Part shown: piece after piece, positions 16,528 to 25,356 of the stretch
Layout: every line of letters starts with the position of its first letter
How positions within the stretch are numbered: the first letter of the stretch is position 1
Assembly (NCBI RefSeq): GCF_001661595.2
Contig: NZ_LYPF02000014.1
Coordinates: 62,001-126,000, forward strand
Origin: Crocinitomix algicola
GTDB taxonomy: Bacteria; Bacteroidota; Bacteroidia; Flavobacteriales_D; Crocinitomicaceae
Reading direction: 5' to 3'
DNA: 64,000 nt
The notes under the pieces: model-generated
Database searches by the model: none
What the model was told of the DNA's origin: nothing
What the model saw: only the letters and a program-made list of their open reading frames with translations
Position numbers and translations under genes: made by a program

Positions 16528-18213
16528 ATGAAAAAGCAAAGTTATAGAGGATTAGCTGCCATTGCGGTAGCCACTGCTATGCTAACAGGATGTAAATTAA
16601 TTGGTGACGTAGAATATACAGTTACTCAAGACCCAGTTGAGATGCACGGAGATAGCGTAAAAGTACACGTAACAGTTAAGTTTCCGGAAAAAGGGTTGAA
16701 CAAGAAAGCTTCAGCTGAAATTACTCCTAAATTAGGTAATAAATCGTTTAAAACGATTACTGTACAAGGAGAAAAAGCGACTGGGAATGGGCAAACAATT
16801 GCTTACAAGCCAGGGGCAACAGTAAATTATAATGACGTGATTCCTTATTCTGCTGATATGGAAAATGCTGATTTAATGGTTACTGGTAAAGTTTCTAAAG
16901 GTAAAAAAGAAGAGGAATTCGAGCCGGTGAAAATTGCTGATGGAACGATTATTACTCCATATTTAGTTCAAAATGATGATAAAGCATTAATTGGTGTTGA
17001 CAATTTTGTTAGAACAACAGAAGAAGTTTATGCTGCACAAATTAATTACTTGAAAGGTCGTTCAGAAGTTCGTTCTACTGAGATGAGAGATCAAGACATT
17101 AAGGATTTACAAGCTTGGTTAACAGCTGCAGCTACGAATCCTAAAGTTGCACCAAAGCACATGAATTTAATTGCATATGCTTCACCTGAAGGAGAGCGTG
17201 CTGATAACTCTGATTTAGCAAGAGAAAGAGCAGAGTCAGGTCAAAAAGCGGCGGACAAGATTATCAAAGCTTCAGATTTTGAGGCAGAACCAACTTTCTT
17301 TAGACAAGATCCTAAAGGTGAAGATTGGGCTGGTTTTGAAGCAGCGGTACGTGCATCAGATATGGAAGATAAAAACTTAATCATCCGTATCCTTGAAATG
17401 ACTAAAGATTTAGACGCTAGAGAGCAAGAAATTATCAAACTTTCTAAAACGTATAAAGAATTAGAGAAAGAAATTTTACCTTCTTTAAGAAGAACTCAAT
17501 TAAACGTTGTTTACGATAAAATTGGATGGTCTGATGAGGAGTTAAAGAATCTTTCAAAAACGAAAGCAGATACGTTAACAATTGAAGAATTATTATTCAC
17601 TGCTGCTTTATATGAAGATTTAGGAGAAAAAATGAGAGTTTACAAGTTAGCTGCTCAAAATTATCCTGAAGATTGGAGAGGTCATAACAACGTTGGATAT
17701 GTATATTATATGCAAAATGATCTTGCTGCTGCAGCTACAAACTTCCAAAAAGCAAACGATTTAAATGAAAACCCAGTTACATTAAATAACTTAGGTATTC
17801 TTGCAAGAATCAACGGTGATAGAGATAAAGCAACAGAGTTATTAACTTCTGCTACTTCTGCTGGTTCTGAGGTTAAGTATAACTTAGGTATCATTGATAT
17901 CCAGAATGGAGATTATGCTTCAGCAATCGGAAACTTTGGTGGTGAAAACACATTCAACAAAGCTTTAGCTCAGGTATTAAATGATGATTTAAGTGCTGCT
18001 TTAAATACAATTGATGCTTCAGTAGATGCTGAATCAGCAATGGGTTATTATTTAAAAGCAATTATCGGTGCAAGACAGAATAACATCGATATGGTGGCTA
18101 ATAACTTAAAATCAGCTATCGCTAAAGATGGTGGACTAAAGTCAAAAGCTGCAAAGGATAGAGAATTCATTAAATTCTTCGAGAACGCTACTTTTAAAAG
18201 TGTTGTTGGATAA
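16528..18213 (+). CDS. TPR lipoprotein with OmpA-like segment
   Basis: A 561-residue lipoprotein: the signal peptide ends at lipobox LTGC (Cys22). Three parts can be seen. The first is a beta-rich N-terminal domain (about 25-150). The second is a middle segment (about 170-270) with MNLIAYASPEGERADNSDLA and RERAESGQ, which resembles an OmpA-type peptidoglycan-binding motif. The third is a C-terminal series of TPRs (about 360-540). This architecture recurs in flavobacterial outer-membrane lipoproteins, but no defined role is known. Its codon use is highly regular (GAA, GCT, TTA), which suggests high expression. It ends at a strong terminator. Confidence 0.82.
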   Translation: MKKQSYRGLAAIAVATAMLTGCKLIGDVEYTVTQDPVEMHGDSVKVHVTVKFPEKGLNKKASAEITPKLGNKSFKTITVQGEKATGNGQTIAYKPGATVNYNDVIPYSADMENADLMVTGKVSKGKKEEEFEPVKIADGTIITPYLVQNDDKALIGVDNFVRTTEEVYAAQINYLKGRSEVRSTEMRDQDIKDLQAWLTAAATNPKVAPKHMNLIAYASPEGERADNSDLARERAESGQKAADKIIKASDFEAEPTFFRQDPKGEDWAGFEAAVRASDMEDKNLIIRILEMTKDLDAREQEIIKLSKTYKELEKEILPSLRRTQLNVVYDKIGWSDEELKNLSKTKADTLTIEELLFTAALYEDLGEKMRVYKLAAQNYPEDWRGHNNVGYVYYMQNDLAAAATNFQKANDLNENPVTLNNLGILARINGDRDKATELLTSATSAGSEVKYNLGIIDIQNGDYASAIGNFGGENTFNKALAQVLNDDLSAALNTIDASVDAESAMGYYLKAIIGARQNNIDMVANNLKSAIAKDGGLKSKAAKDREFIKFFENATFKSVVG

Positions 18214-18238
18214 TCACTGATTATATAATTATTTAAAA

Positions 18239-18267
18239 CGCCCCGCTCAATTGAGCGGGGCGTTTTT
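18239..18267 (+). terminator. strong intrinsic terminator
   Basis: A perfect GC-rich 12-bp dyad, CGCCCCGCTCAA (18239-18250) with TTGAGCGGGGCG (18251-18262), followed by five T. A-rich DNA on the other side makes it bidirectional. The following 220 bp (18268-18487) up to the convergent exporter gene hold nothing I recognise. Confidence 0.92.
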
Positions 18268-18487
18268 GTTTCATCCCATGATTCTACAATTCATTTATGA
18301 TGATCTTGGCATTGCCCGTTATTTATTTTAATTCCTAATTTATTATAGTTCGTGCATGAACTGCTGAAATTGAAATAACTTTTTTGATTGGGACAATAGG
18401 TTGAATTGTGCTAAATTTTTCTTGACCAACCTCGGAGATGGAATTACGATATGACAATGAACACTCTCATTACTTAGCTTATAGAGG

Positions 18488-20245
18488 TTAGATTCGACTC
18501 TGATAAGTATGTAAGTCAAAATAACGTCCTTCTTTAGCTATTAATTCATCATGCGTTCCTCTTTCAGCAATTCTTCCTTGCTCTATGACTAAGATTTGGT
18601 CTGCTCTACGAATTGTGCTTAGTCGATGCGCAATAACAAACGTCGTTCTACCTTTCATTAATTCGGCCAAACTTTTTTGAATGTAGGCTTCGCTCTCGTT
18701 ATCTAAATTAGATGTTGCCTCATCAAGAATTATAATTTTCGGGTCAGCTAAAATGGCTCTTGCAATAGCAATTCGCTGACGCTGACCTCCTGAAAGTTTC
18801 ACACCTCGCTCACCGATAACAGTGTCTAATCCATGCTCAAAATGGTCGGTAAATTCTTTTATATAAGCAGCCTTAACCGCTTCATTCAGCTGTTCCTCGC
18901 TTGCGTTAGGACGAGGAAATAAAATATTTTCTCGAATGGTACCTTCAAACAAAAAATCATCCTGTAATACTACACCTAAAAATTGACGATAACTTGGGAG
19001 GTTGATTTTAGATAGGTCCTGATTATCAATAAGTACTTTCCCAGAGTTAGGAGCCATAAAACTAGATGCTAAACCTGCAATAGTTGACTTTCCTGATCCT
19101 GAAGTGCCAACTAACGCCGTTACGCTGCCTCGAGGAGCATCAAAACTAATATCATGCACCACTTCTTTGTCTTCTTCATAAGCAAAAGAAACATTATCGA
19201 ATTGAATATCACCTTCAATTTTTTCAAGATAAATAGTGCGGTTTTCGTCTTCGTTTTCTGGAGTCATCTTTAACAGTTCTTCCGTACGATCTAAGCCCGC
19301 AATAGCCTCGGTAAGTTGACTGCCAATATTACTCATTTGAACTATCGGCGCAATCATTAATCCTAGCAAAACTGTAAACATGATAAAATCTCCACTGGTC
19401 ATTGTATTAGGACCGTCGGACATCATAAAGTGAGCACCAAAACCCATTATTGCAGTTGATGCTATTCCAATAAGAAAAGCAGACGAGCTGGAAATTAAAG
19501 CCGTCGCTGTCATACTCTTTTTTATATTGTTGAAAAGACGATATACGCCGTCATCAAAAGATTTATTTTCTTGTTCTTCTGCATTGAACCCTTTGATTAC
19601 ACGCACTCCATTCAATGTTTCTGTTAATCGACCTGTCACTTCTGCATTTATTTTACCCCTGTTTCTGAAGATTGGGCGAATTTTTCCGAAGGCCTTCATC
19701 ATGATAATTCCCAGAACTATGATTGGGATTAAGACGGCTAGTGTCATTTGCCAATTTATATTCAATAAAAATAGTATGGAGCCTATTGCTGTAATGCTTC
19801 CCCCAACTAGCTGTACAAGACCTGTTCCGACAATGTTTCTAACGCCTTCTACGTCAGTCATTATTCGCGAAACAATTGCTCCCGATTTTTCATTATCAAA
19901 ATAACGGATTGGCAGGGAAAGTACTTTTTTTTGAACCTGTATTCGTAAATCAGCAATCAATCGTTGAGCTTCTACACCTAGTATTTTGACTAATAGAAAT
20001 GATGTAATTGATTGCACTAATATTGCACTCAAGACAATTATAATTAAAAGTGTTAATTTCTGATAGTCTTTCTCTGGTACAACTTCATCCAATAAAAACT
20101 TAGTTTGTAATGGAAGTACAAAGCTAGCGGCCTTACTGATTAAGATCAAAAATAAACCGATTAAAATGATTTTTTTTCTCGGAAACAAAAACGTCTTCAG
20201 CGCTTTACCAAAACTTGCGTTTTTTTCGTTGTCTTTTGATTTCAT
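18488..20245 (-). CDS. ABC transporter, ATP-binding/permease (MsbA/lipid exporter type)
   Basis: A 585-residue half-transporter. The N-terminal membrane domain has about six segments (residues 20-310). The C-terminal nucleotide-binding domain has Walker A GTSGSGKS, signature LSGGQRQR, Walker B IIILDEAT and the H-loop IAHRLS. It works as a homodimeric exporter, probably of lipid or another hydrophobic substrate. Families such as MsbA, LmrA and peptidase-less bacteriocin exporters cannot be separated by motif alone. A -7 box lies only 4 nt before the ATG. Confidence 0.92.
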   Translation of the reverse strand: MKSKDNEKNASFGKALKTFLFPRKKIILIGLFLILISKAASFVLPLQTKFLLDEVVPEKDYQKLTLLIIIVLSAILVQSITSFLLVKILGVEAQRLIADLRIQVQKKVLSLPIRYFDNEKSGAIVSRIMTDVEGVRNIVGTGLVQLVGGSITAIGSILFLLNINWQMTLAVLIPIIVLGIIMMKAFGKIRPIFRNRGKINAEVTGRLTETLNGVRVIKGFNAEEQENKSFDDGVYRLFNNIKKSMTATALISSSSAFLIGIASTAIMGFGAHFMMSDGPNTMTSGDFIMFTVLLGLMIAPIVQMSNIGSQLTEAIAGLDRTEELLKMTPENEDENRTIYLEKIEGDIQFDNVSFAYEEDKEVVHDISFDAPRGSVTALVGTSGSGKSTIAGLASSFMAPNSGKVLIDNQDLSKINLPSYRQFLGVVLQDDFLFEGTIRENILFPRPNASEEQLNEAVKAAYIKEFTDHFEHGLDTVIGERGVKLSGGQRQRIAIARAILADPKIIILDEATSNLDNESEAYIQKSLAELMKGRTTFVIAHRLSTIRRADQILVIEQGRIAERGTHDELIAKEGRYFDLHTYQSRI

Positions 20246-20249
20246 GCAT

Positions 20250-20257
20250 CAAAGTTA
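20250..20257 (-). promoter_or_regulatory. -7 box 4 nt before the exporter ATG
   Basis: On the minus strand this reads TAACTTTG (full consensus), followed by ATGC and then the ATG at 20245. If used, transcription would start at or inside the start codon, giving a leaderless message. Confidence 0.35.
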
Positions 20258-20326
20258 AAGAGTTTTCTTTTATATCTTATTCCTTCATTCTATATTTAAA
20301 GCCGATTTAAATCTGGTTGGACAAAT

Positions 20327-20854
20327 ATGGATATAGATTTTACTCAATTGGGTTACCTGCTACAAGGAAATGACCGCCAAAAGAAAGTCTATGAGTTATT
20401 ATATAAGAATAAGGTATTTGAAATTTTGAAGGAGTTTAGTCCTATTCTCGTCGGGACTGTGCCAATTGGGATTGATTTACCGGAAAGTGATTTAGACATA
20501 CTTTGTCAATTTGAAGACCAAGATGAGTTTATAAGATTTGTTCGTTTCCATTTTGATAATAAACCACAATTTAAGCTCAAAGTTCAATCGACCTATGAGT
20601 TTCCTACTGTTGTGGTAAACTTTATTTTAGAGGATGTTCAAATTGAGATTTTTGGACAGACACTTCCGACGAATCAACAAAATGGTTATTTACACATGCT
20701 TGTCGAGCATAAATTACTTCAAGAGTACGGAAGCAAATTCAAAGAAAGGATTATTGATTTGAAACGCAAAGGTCTTAAAACTGAGCCTGCATTTGCTCAA
20801 GTTTTAGGTTTGTCAGGTGACCCATACAGAGCTATTCTTAACCTAGCAAAATAG
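20327..20854 (+). CDS. DUF4269 family protein (nucleotidyltransferase-like)
   Basis: A 175-residue soluble protein of the DUF4269 family. The motif VGTVPIGIDLPESDLDILCQ near residues 46-65 resembles the GS-x10-D-x-D catalytic signature of polymerase-beta nucleotidyltransferases, with the paired Asp at SDLDI. ENVQIEIFGQ-like residues further on could supply the third acid. The HMLVEHKLLQEYG segment is also conserved in the family. The substrate is unknown. It sits 47 bp before moeA in the same direction but has no evident link to molybdopterin synthesis. Confidence 0.8.
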   Translation: MDIDFTQLGYLLQGNDRQKKVYELLYKNKVFEILKEFSPILVGTVPIGIDLPESDLDILCQFEDQDEFIRFVRFHFDNKPQFKLKVQSTYEFPTVVVNFILEDVQIEIFGQTLPTNQQNGYLHMLVEHKLLQEYGSKFKERIIDLKRKGLKTEPAFAQVLGLSGDPYRAILNLAK

Positions 20855-20889
20855 CAGTTTAGAGTAATAAGTTTTGTATTTTTAAACTT

Positions 20890-20897
20890 TAAATTTA
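20890..20897 (+). promoter_or_regulatory. -7 box 4 nt before the moeA ATG
   Basis: TAAATTTA, 7 of 8 matches to TAnnTTTG, is separated from the moeA ATG (20902) by exactly 4 nt. It would head the molybdopterin operon. Confidence 0.3.
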
Positions 20898-20901
20898 GAA
20901 T

Positions 20902-22074
20902 ATGATTCATGTAGAAGAGGCCCTGTCAATTCTAGCTGAAAATACAATTAAATTGCAAACAGAAATACGTAATTTAAATGATGCTTTAGGTTTGGTTTTG
21001 GCGGAAGATATTTATGCAATTTCTGACTTTCCTGATTTTGATCAATCGGCAATGGATGGTGTGGCAATAAATTATTCAGCCCGGTTAAAAAACTATGAAA
21101 TTATTGGTGAAGTTGCAGCGGGCTCCTCGTTTGACCCAACGCTTAATGTTGGGCAAGGAGTGAAAATTTTTACTGGTGCTAAAGTTCCGAACGATGCCAC
21201 AACGGTTGTTCCAATTGAATTGTACGAAACTGAGGAGAACCGAATTTCTATTCCAAGTGATTTTGGTAATAATAAAAACATTCGTCCTAGAGGTGAACAA
21301 ATACGAGTAGGTGAATTGGCTTTAGAAAAAGGTGCGGAAATCACACCAGCTGCCATTGGCTTTTTAACCACGTTAGGGATAAATGAAATCAAGGTAATTC
21401 AGCCTCCTAAAGTAAGTGTGATTGTTACGGGCAACGAACTGGTCAAGCCAGGTGAATCTTTGTTGCCTGGCCAAATTTATGAATCAAATTCGGCTATGTT
21501 ATTGGCGGTTTTGAAACAGAAAGGAATTCATAAGGTTGATTTACATTCAGTGCCAGATAATTATGAGGCAACCAAAAATATAATAGTGCATGCAATTGAA
21601 AAGAGTAATTTAGTGGTGCTATCAGGTGGCATTTCTGTTGGAGACTATGACTTTGTTGGTAAGGCCTTGAATGAAATTGGTGTTAACCAACTCTTCTATA
21701 AGGTTAAACAGAAACCTGGTAAACCTCTGTATGCCGGTAAGCTTGGAGAAAAAATGATATTGGCTCTTCCAGGAAACCCAGCAGCTACACTTACTTGTTT
21801 TTATGTTTATGGGGCATTGGTGCTCAATAAGATGCAGGGTTTATTGAATTCCGAATTGGGGGACAATCAACTACCAATTGCAACCGATTTTGAGAATAAA
21901 TCAGATCGTGCAGTTTTTTTGAAAGCTAAAATAAAAAATGGCAAAGTAGTTATTCTTGATAAACAAAGTTCCGCGATGTTGGGTTCTTTTGCAAAGGCAG
22001 ATGTCTTGGTTTATTTAGATGCTAAAACAAAAACGGTAAAAGAAAATCAACTAGTAACAGTTTTTACTTTGTAA
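20902..22074 (+). CDS. moeA: molybdopterin molybdenumtransferase
   Basis: The 390-residue enzyme inserts molybdate into adenylylated molybdopterin. Recognised blocks are FDQSAMDGVAI (about residues 47-57), VFTGA-like KIFTGAKVP, IRPRGEQIR, and the MogA-like domain with VIVTGNELV and SGGISVGDYD followed by KPGKPLYAG. It is the first gene of a tight six-gene operon (gaps from 9 bp down to a 17-bp overlap). Confidence 0.96.
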   Translation: MIHVEEALSILAENTIKLQTEIRNLNDALGLVLAEDIYAISDFPDFDQSAMDGVAINYSARLKNYEIIGEVAAGSSFDPTLNVGQGVKIFTGAKVPNDATTVVPIELYETEENRISIPSDFGNNKNIRPRGEQIRVGELALEKGAEITPAAIGFLTTLGINEIKVIQPPKVSVIVTGNELVKPGESLLPGQIYESNSAMLLAVLKQKGIHKVDLHSVPDNYEATKNIIVHAIEKSNLVVLSGGISVGDYDFVGKALNEIGVNQLFYKVKQKPGKPLYAGKLGEKMILALPGNPAATLTCFYVYGALVLNKMQGLLNSELGDNQLPIATDFENKSDRAVFLKAKIKNGKVVILDKQSSAMLGSFAKADVLVYLDAKTKTVKENQLVTVFTL

Positions 22075-22075
22075 A

Positions 22076-22621
22076 ATGAATAAGTACACAGGGATAATTC
22101 TTGCTGGTGGACAAAGTTCTAGAATGGGACAGGACAAAGGTTTGATGGATTTGAAGGGTAAGCCAATGATTTTACATGTCATTGATTCAATAGAAAAATT
22201 GACAAATCAAATAATTATCGTGGCCAATAATGAAGCGTATAAAAAATTTGGATACAAGGTTGTTCCTGACATCATTGTGAATAAAGGGCCTTTGGCAGGA
22301 ATTATAACCGGACTGGAAGAAACTGAAACGGAAAAAAATTGGATTTTGAGTTGTGACACTCCTTTTATTACAGCCTCTTTATTGGACGAGTTGATGTCAA
22401 CGATGAGGGATGAAAATTTAAGAATGGTAAAAAAAGGAAATGATATTCACCCTTTGATTGGAACTTATCGTAAATCAGCTTTGAAACCATTAAAAGAACA
22501 ATTAGCTTTGAATGAATTAAAATTGAGTAGGGCATTTCAAGGGATTTCGAAGACATTTTTTGATGCAAATCATCACCCTAATTATTGTTTTAAAAATCTA
22601 AATTCAATAGCAGATTTATGA
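22076..22621 (+). CDS. mobA: molybdenum cofactor guanylyltransferase
   Basis: The 181-residue nucleotidyltransferase has the GTP-binding start GIILAGGQSSRMGQDKG and the acidic motif WILSCDTPF. It links GMP to Mo-molybdopterin to form the MGD cofactor used by DMSO-reductase-family enzymes, so the host should have at least one such enzyme outside this window. It starts 1 bp after moeA and overlaps moaD by 4 bp. Confidence 0.93.
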   Translation: MNKYTGIILAGGQSSRMGQDKGLMDLKGKPMILHVIDSIEKLTNQIIIVANNEAYKKFGYKVVPDIIVNKGPLAGIITGLEETETEKNWILSCDTPFITASLLDELMSTMRDENLRMVKKGNDIHPLIGTYRKSALKPLKEQLALNELKLSRAFQGISKTFFDANHHPNYCFKNLNSIADL

Positions 22622-22854
22622 CTTATTCCATTTATTATTTTGGGAAAATTACTGAGCACACAAACTGTAATTATGAAAGATTGAATTGCGAGCTCAGCAC
22701 GGTGAAAGGGATGAAAGAAGCGTTGCTTAAAAAATATCCAACTTTGAGAAATGAAACCTTTAAAATTGCCGTAAATAAAAATTTTATTGACGAAGAAATA
22801 CTAATTGCGAATGACAGTGAAATTGCAGTTTTACCGCCATTTGCAGGAGGATAA
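22618..22854 (+). CDS. moaD: molybdopterin synthase small subunit
   Basis: A 78-residue ubiquitin-like sulfur carrier that ends in the required Gly-Gly (PPFAGG). The C-terminus is adenylylated and thiocarboxylated by the MoeB homologue encoded next, and sulfur is then transferred to precursor Z by MoaD-MoaE. It overlaps mobA by 4 bp. Confidence 0.93.
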   Translation: MTYSIYYFGKITEHTNCNYERLNCELSTVKGMKEALLKKYPTLRNETFKIAVNKNFIDEEILIANDSEIAVLPPFAGG

Positions 22855-22857
22855 ATT

Positions 22858-23976
22858 ATGAGTGAGGAATTAACCAGAAATGATTTAAAGCGGTACAATA
22901 GACATGTAATTCTCGATGAAGTTGGGTTGGCTGGACAAGAAAAAATTAAAGCAGCCAAGGTGCTAGTCATCGGAGCAGGAGGTTTGGGCTCTCCAGCTTT
23001 ACAGTATCTTGCGGCAGCTGGGGTTGGTACAATTGGTATCGTTGATTTTGATTATGTGGATTTATCGAATTTGCAAAGGCAGATTTTATTTACACCGGCA
23101 GATATTGGAAAAAATAAAGCTGTAGTGGCAAGTGAACGGCTAAAGCAATTGAATGATTCCATAGAAATTATTCCTTATGCAGAACGGTTAACAACAAAAA
23201 ACGCGTTAGGACTCTTTCAACAATTCGATATTATAGTTGATGGAACTGATAATTTTTCTACCCGATATTTGGTGAATGATGCTGCACTTCTCACCGGAAA
23301 ACCACTTGTCTATGGGTCCATTTATAAGTTTCAAGGACAAATAAGCGTTTTTAATTATAAGAATGGTCCTTCTTACCGTTGTTTGTTTCCTGAGCCACCT
23401 GCGCCAGGAACGATTAAAAATTGCTCTGAAATAGGTGTAATTGGTGTGTTGCCTGGGGTTATCGGAACGCAACAAGCGAATGAAGCGTTAAAAATAATTT
23501 TAGAAATTGGAGAAGTACAGTCGGGTAAATTAATGCTTTATGACGCCTTAACAGCTATGTATTCAACAATCAACATACAAGTAGCTCAACAAGAAATTGA
23601 TAGAGTTAAGGCGATGTCACAACAAGATTTTGAGTTAATGGATTATGATTTGTTTTGTGGAATTAAAAATGAACTCTCGGAACATGAAATTGACGCTAAT
23701 ACTTTAAGGTCGTGGATAGATGCCATTGACATCCGTATCATTGATTTGAGAGAAGAATGGGAAGAACCTGCATTAGAAGGAACAAATGTTGAACGAATAA
23801 CAATGAACGCAATTCTTCACCAAATTAATCGCTTTATTACGGAAAAAAAAGTCGTGTTGGTTTGTCAAACTGGTATCCGGTCAAATCAAGTTAGAATATT
23901 ACTTGAACAAGAACATCAATTAAACAATATAGTAGAATTAAAAGGAGGAATGGAAAGTTATGATAAAAAAGGATAA
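22858..23976 (+). CDS. moeB: MoaD-activating adenylyltransferase with rhodanese domain
   Basis: A 372-residue E1-like enzyme (about 1-245) fused to a C-terminal rhodanese domain (about 285-370). The nucleotide-binding loop is VLVIGAGGLGSPALQYLAAAG, shortened here to GAGGLGSP, with NLQRQ downstream. CLFPEPPAPGTIKNC-type cysteines are present. The second zinc CxxC of MoeB is reduced to a single Cys (DLFCG). The rhodanese loop CQTGIRS gives Cys336 as sulfur carrier. The fusion resembles eukaryotic MOCS3/Uba4: one protein both adenylylates MoaD and delivers sulfur. It overlaps moaE by 17 bp. Confidence 0.92.
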   Translation: MSEELTRNDLKRYNRHVILDEVGLAGQEKIKAAKVLVIGAGGLGSPALQYLAAAGVGTIGIVDFDYVDLSNLQRQILFTPADIGKNKAVVASERLKQLNDSIEIIPYAERLTTKNALGLFQQFDIIVDGTDNFSTRYLVNDAALLTGKPLVYGSIYKFQGQISVFNYKNGPSYRCLFPEPPAPGTIKNCSEIGVIGVLPGVIGTQQANEALKIILEIGEVQSGKLMLYDALTAMYSTINIQVAQQEIDRVKAMSQQDFELMDYDLFCGIKNELSEHEIDANTLRSWIDAIDIRIIDLREEWEEPALEGTNVERITMNAILHQINRFITEKKVVLVCQTGIRSNQVRILLEQEHQLNNIVELKGGMESYDKKG

Positions 23977-24409
23977 ACCAAAGAAAAAAGTTTTTGTAGA
24001 AGGACCGATTCTTCCAGAGAAGATTGCAAATTCCATAGCGCATCATCAGGTAAAAACAAATATAGGAGCTCATGACATTTTTCTTGGTCAGGTACGTGCA
24101 GATGAAATAGACGGAAAAATAGTTCAAGCAATAGACTACTCGGCTTATGAAGATATGGCAGAGGAAAAGTTTCATGAAATAAGAGAGGCTGCTTTTGATA
24201 AGTTTGAACTTACTTGTTTGCATATTTATCACAGCAAAGGAATTGTAAAGTCAGGGGAGATTTGCTTATTTGTTTTTACATCGTCCAAACACCGAAATAT
24301 GGCTATGGATGCATGCAGATTTCTTGTAGAAGAAATTAAGGCGAAAGTTCCAATTTTTGGGAAGGAGTTGTTTGAAGATGACTCACACCAATGGAAAGTA
24401 AATAAGTAA
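23960..24409 (+). CDS. moaE: molybdopterin synthase catalytic subunit
   Basis: The 149-residue large subunit of molybdopterin synthase. Typical blocks are IGAHDIFLGQVRAD, LHIYHSKGIVKSGEICLFV (cut here to HSKGIVKSGE), SKHRNMAMDACRFLVEEIK and VPIFGKELFED, which contains the active-site lysine region. It pairs with MoaD to put two sulfurs into precursor Z. It is coupled by overlap to moeB. Confidence 0.94.
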   Translation: MIKKDKPKKKVFVEGPILPEKIANSIAHHQVKTNIGAHDIFLGQVRADEIDGKIVQAIDYSAYEDMAEEKFHEIREAAFDKFELTCLHIYHSKGIVKSGEICLFVFTSSKHRNMAMDACRFLVEEIKAKVPIFGKELFEDDSHQWKVNK

Positions 24410-24418
24410 TAAGTTGTT

Positions 24419-25336
24419 ATGGTTGATATCACGGAAAAATCAAATACATTAAGAATTGCAGTTGCGGAAGCTATTGTAAAAGTAAGTTCGAAAGCTACAA
24501 TTAAGGCGATTGAAGAGAATACCGTTCCTAAAGGAAATGTTTTTGAAATGTCAAAGGCTGCAGGATTGTTAGCTGTAAAAAAAACTCCAGATTTATTACC
24601 TGATTGTCATCCAATACCCATTGAGTATACTGGAATTACCTATCGAATAGATGGACTTCAGATTTTCATTGAAATGGAGGTTCGAACAATTTATAAAACA
24701 GGTGTAGAAGTAGAAGCAATGCATGGTGCGAGTGTTGTAGCTTTAAACATGTATGATATGCTCAAACCTATTGATAAAGGAATTGAGATAGGAACAATCC
24801 GTCTTGTGTCCAAACGAGGAGGTAAATCTGATTTTAAAGACAAGTTTTTGACTAAATCAAGTTTGAAGGCGGCCGTAATTGTTTGTTCTGATACCATTAG
24901 TGCGGGACAAAAAGAAGATAAAGCAGGTAAATTAATCGTCGACAAATTAAAAGATTATCAAATTGAGATAGGAGCTTACGAAATAATTCCAGATGAAAAA
25001 GAAGTCATTCAAACCAAGTTGATTGATTTTGAAGCCAAGGGATATCACTTAATAATCTACACGGGTGGTACAGGGTTGTCTATAAGGGATGTAACTCCGG
25101 AAGCTATTTCACCTTTGTTGGATAGAAGGATTCCAGGAATTGAAGAAACAATTCGCGCTTATGGTCAAAATAGAATGCCTTACGCCATGTTGTCGAGAAG
25201 TGTAGTAGGCGTGAAAGGCGGTACTTTGGTAATGGCATTACCAGGTTCAACGAAGGGTGCAAAAGAAAGTATGGATGCCATTTTTCCTGAAGTATTGCAT
25301 GTTTTTGGAGTACTAAAAGGAGGTGGACATCGGTAA
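24419..25336 (+). CDS. moaCB: bifunctional MoaC/MogA (MoaB-like) protein
   Basis: This 305-residue fusion has an N-terminal MoaC domain (about 1-145) and a C-terminal MogA/MoaB domain (about 150-305). MoaC features are the KGNVFEMSKAAGLLAVKK segment with its catalytic Lys, LLPDCHPI, and YDMLKPIDKG with the second catalytic Lys. MogA features are VIVCSDTISAG, YTGGTGLSIRDVTPEA and LPGSTKGAKESM. MoaC forms cyclic pyranopterin monophosphate and MogA/MoaB adenylylates molybdopterin. It is the last gene of the operon. The partner MoaA is not encoded in the window. Confidence 0.95.
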   Translation: MVDITEKSNTLRIAVAEAIVKVSSKATIKAIEENTVPKGNVFEMSKAAGLLAVKKTPDLLPDCHPIPIEYTGITYRIDGLQIFIEMEVRTIYKTGVEVEAMHGASVVALNMYDMLKPIDKGIEIGTIRLVSKRGGKSDFKDKFLTKSSLKAAVIVCSDTISAGQKEDKAGKLIVDKLKDYQIEIGAYEIIPDEKEVIQTKLIDFEAKGYHLIIYTGGTGLSIRDVTPEAISPLLDRRIPGIEETIRAYGQNRMPYAMLSRSVVGVKGGTLVMALPGSTKGAKESMDAIFPEVLHVFGVLKGGGHR

Positions 25337-25356
25337 AGAGAATTTAGAGATTGTTT

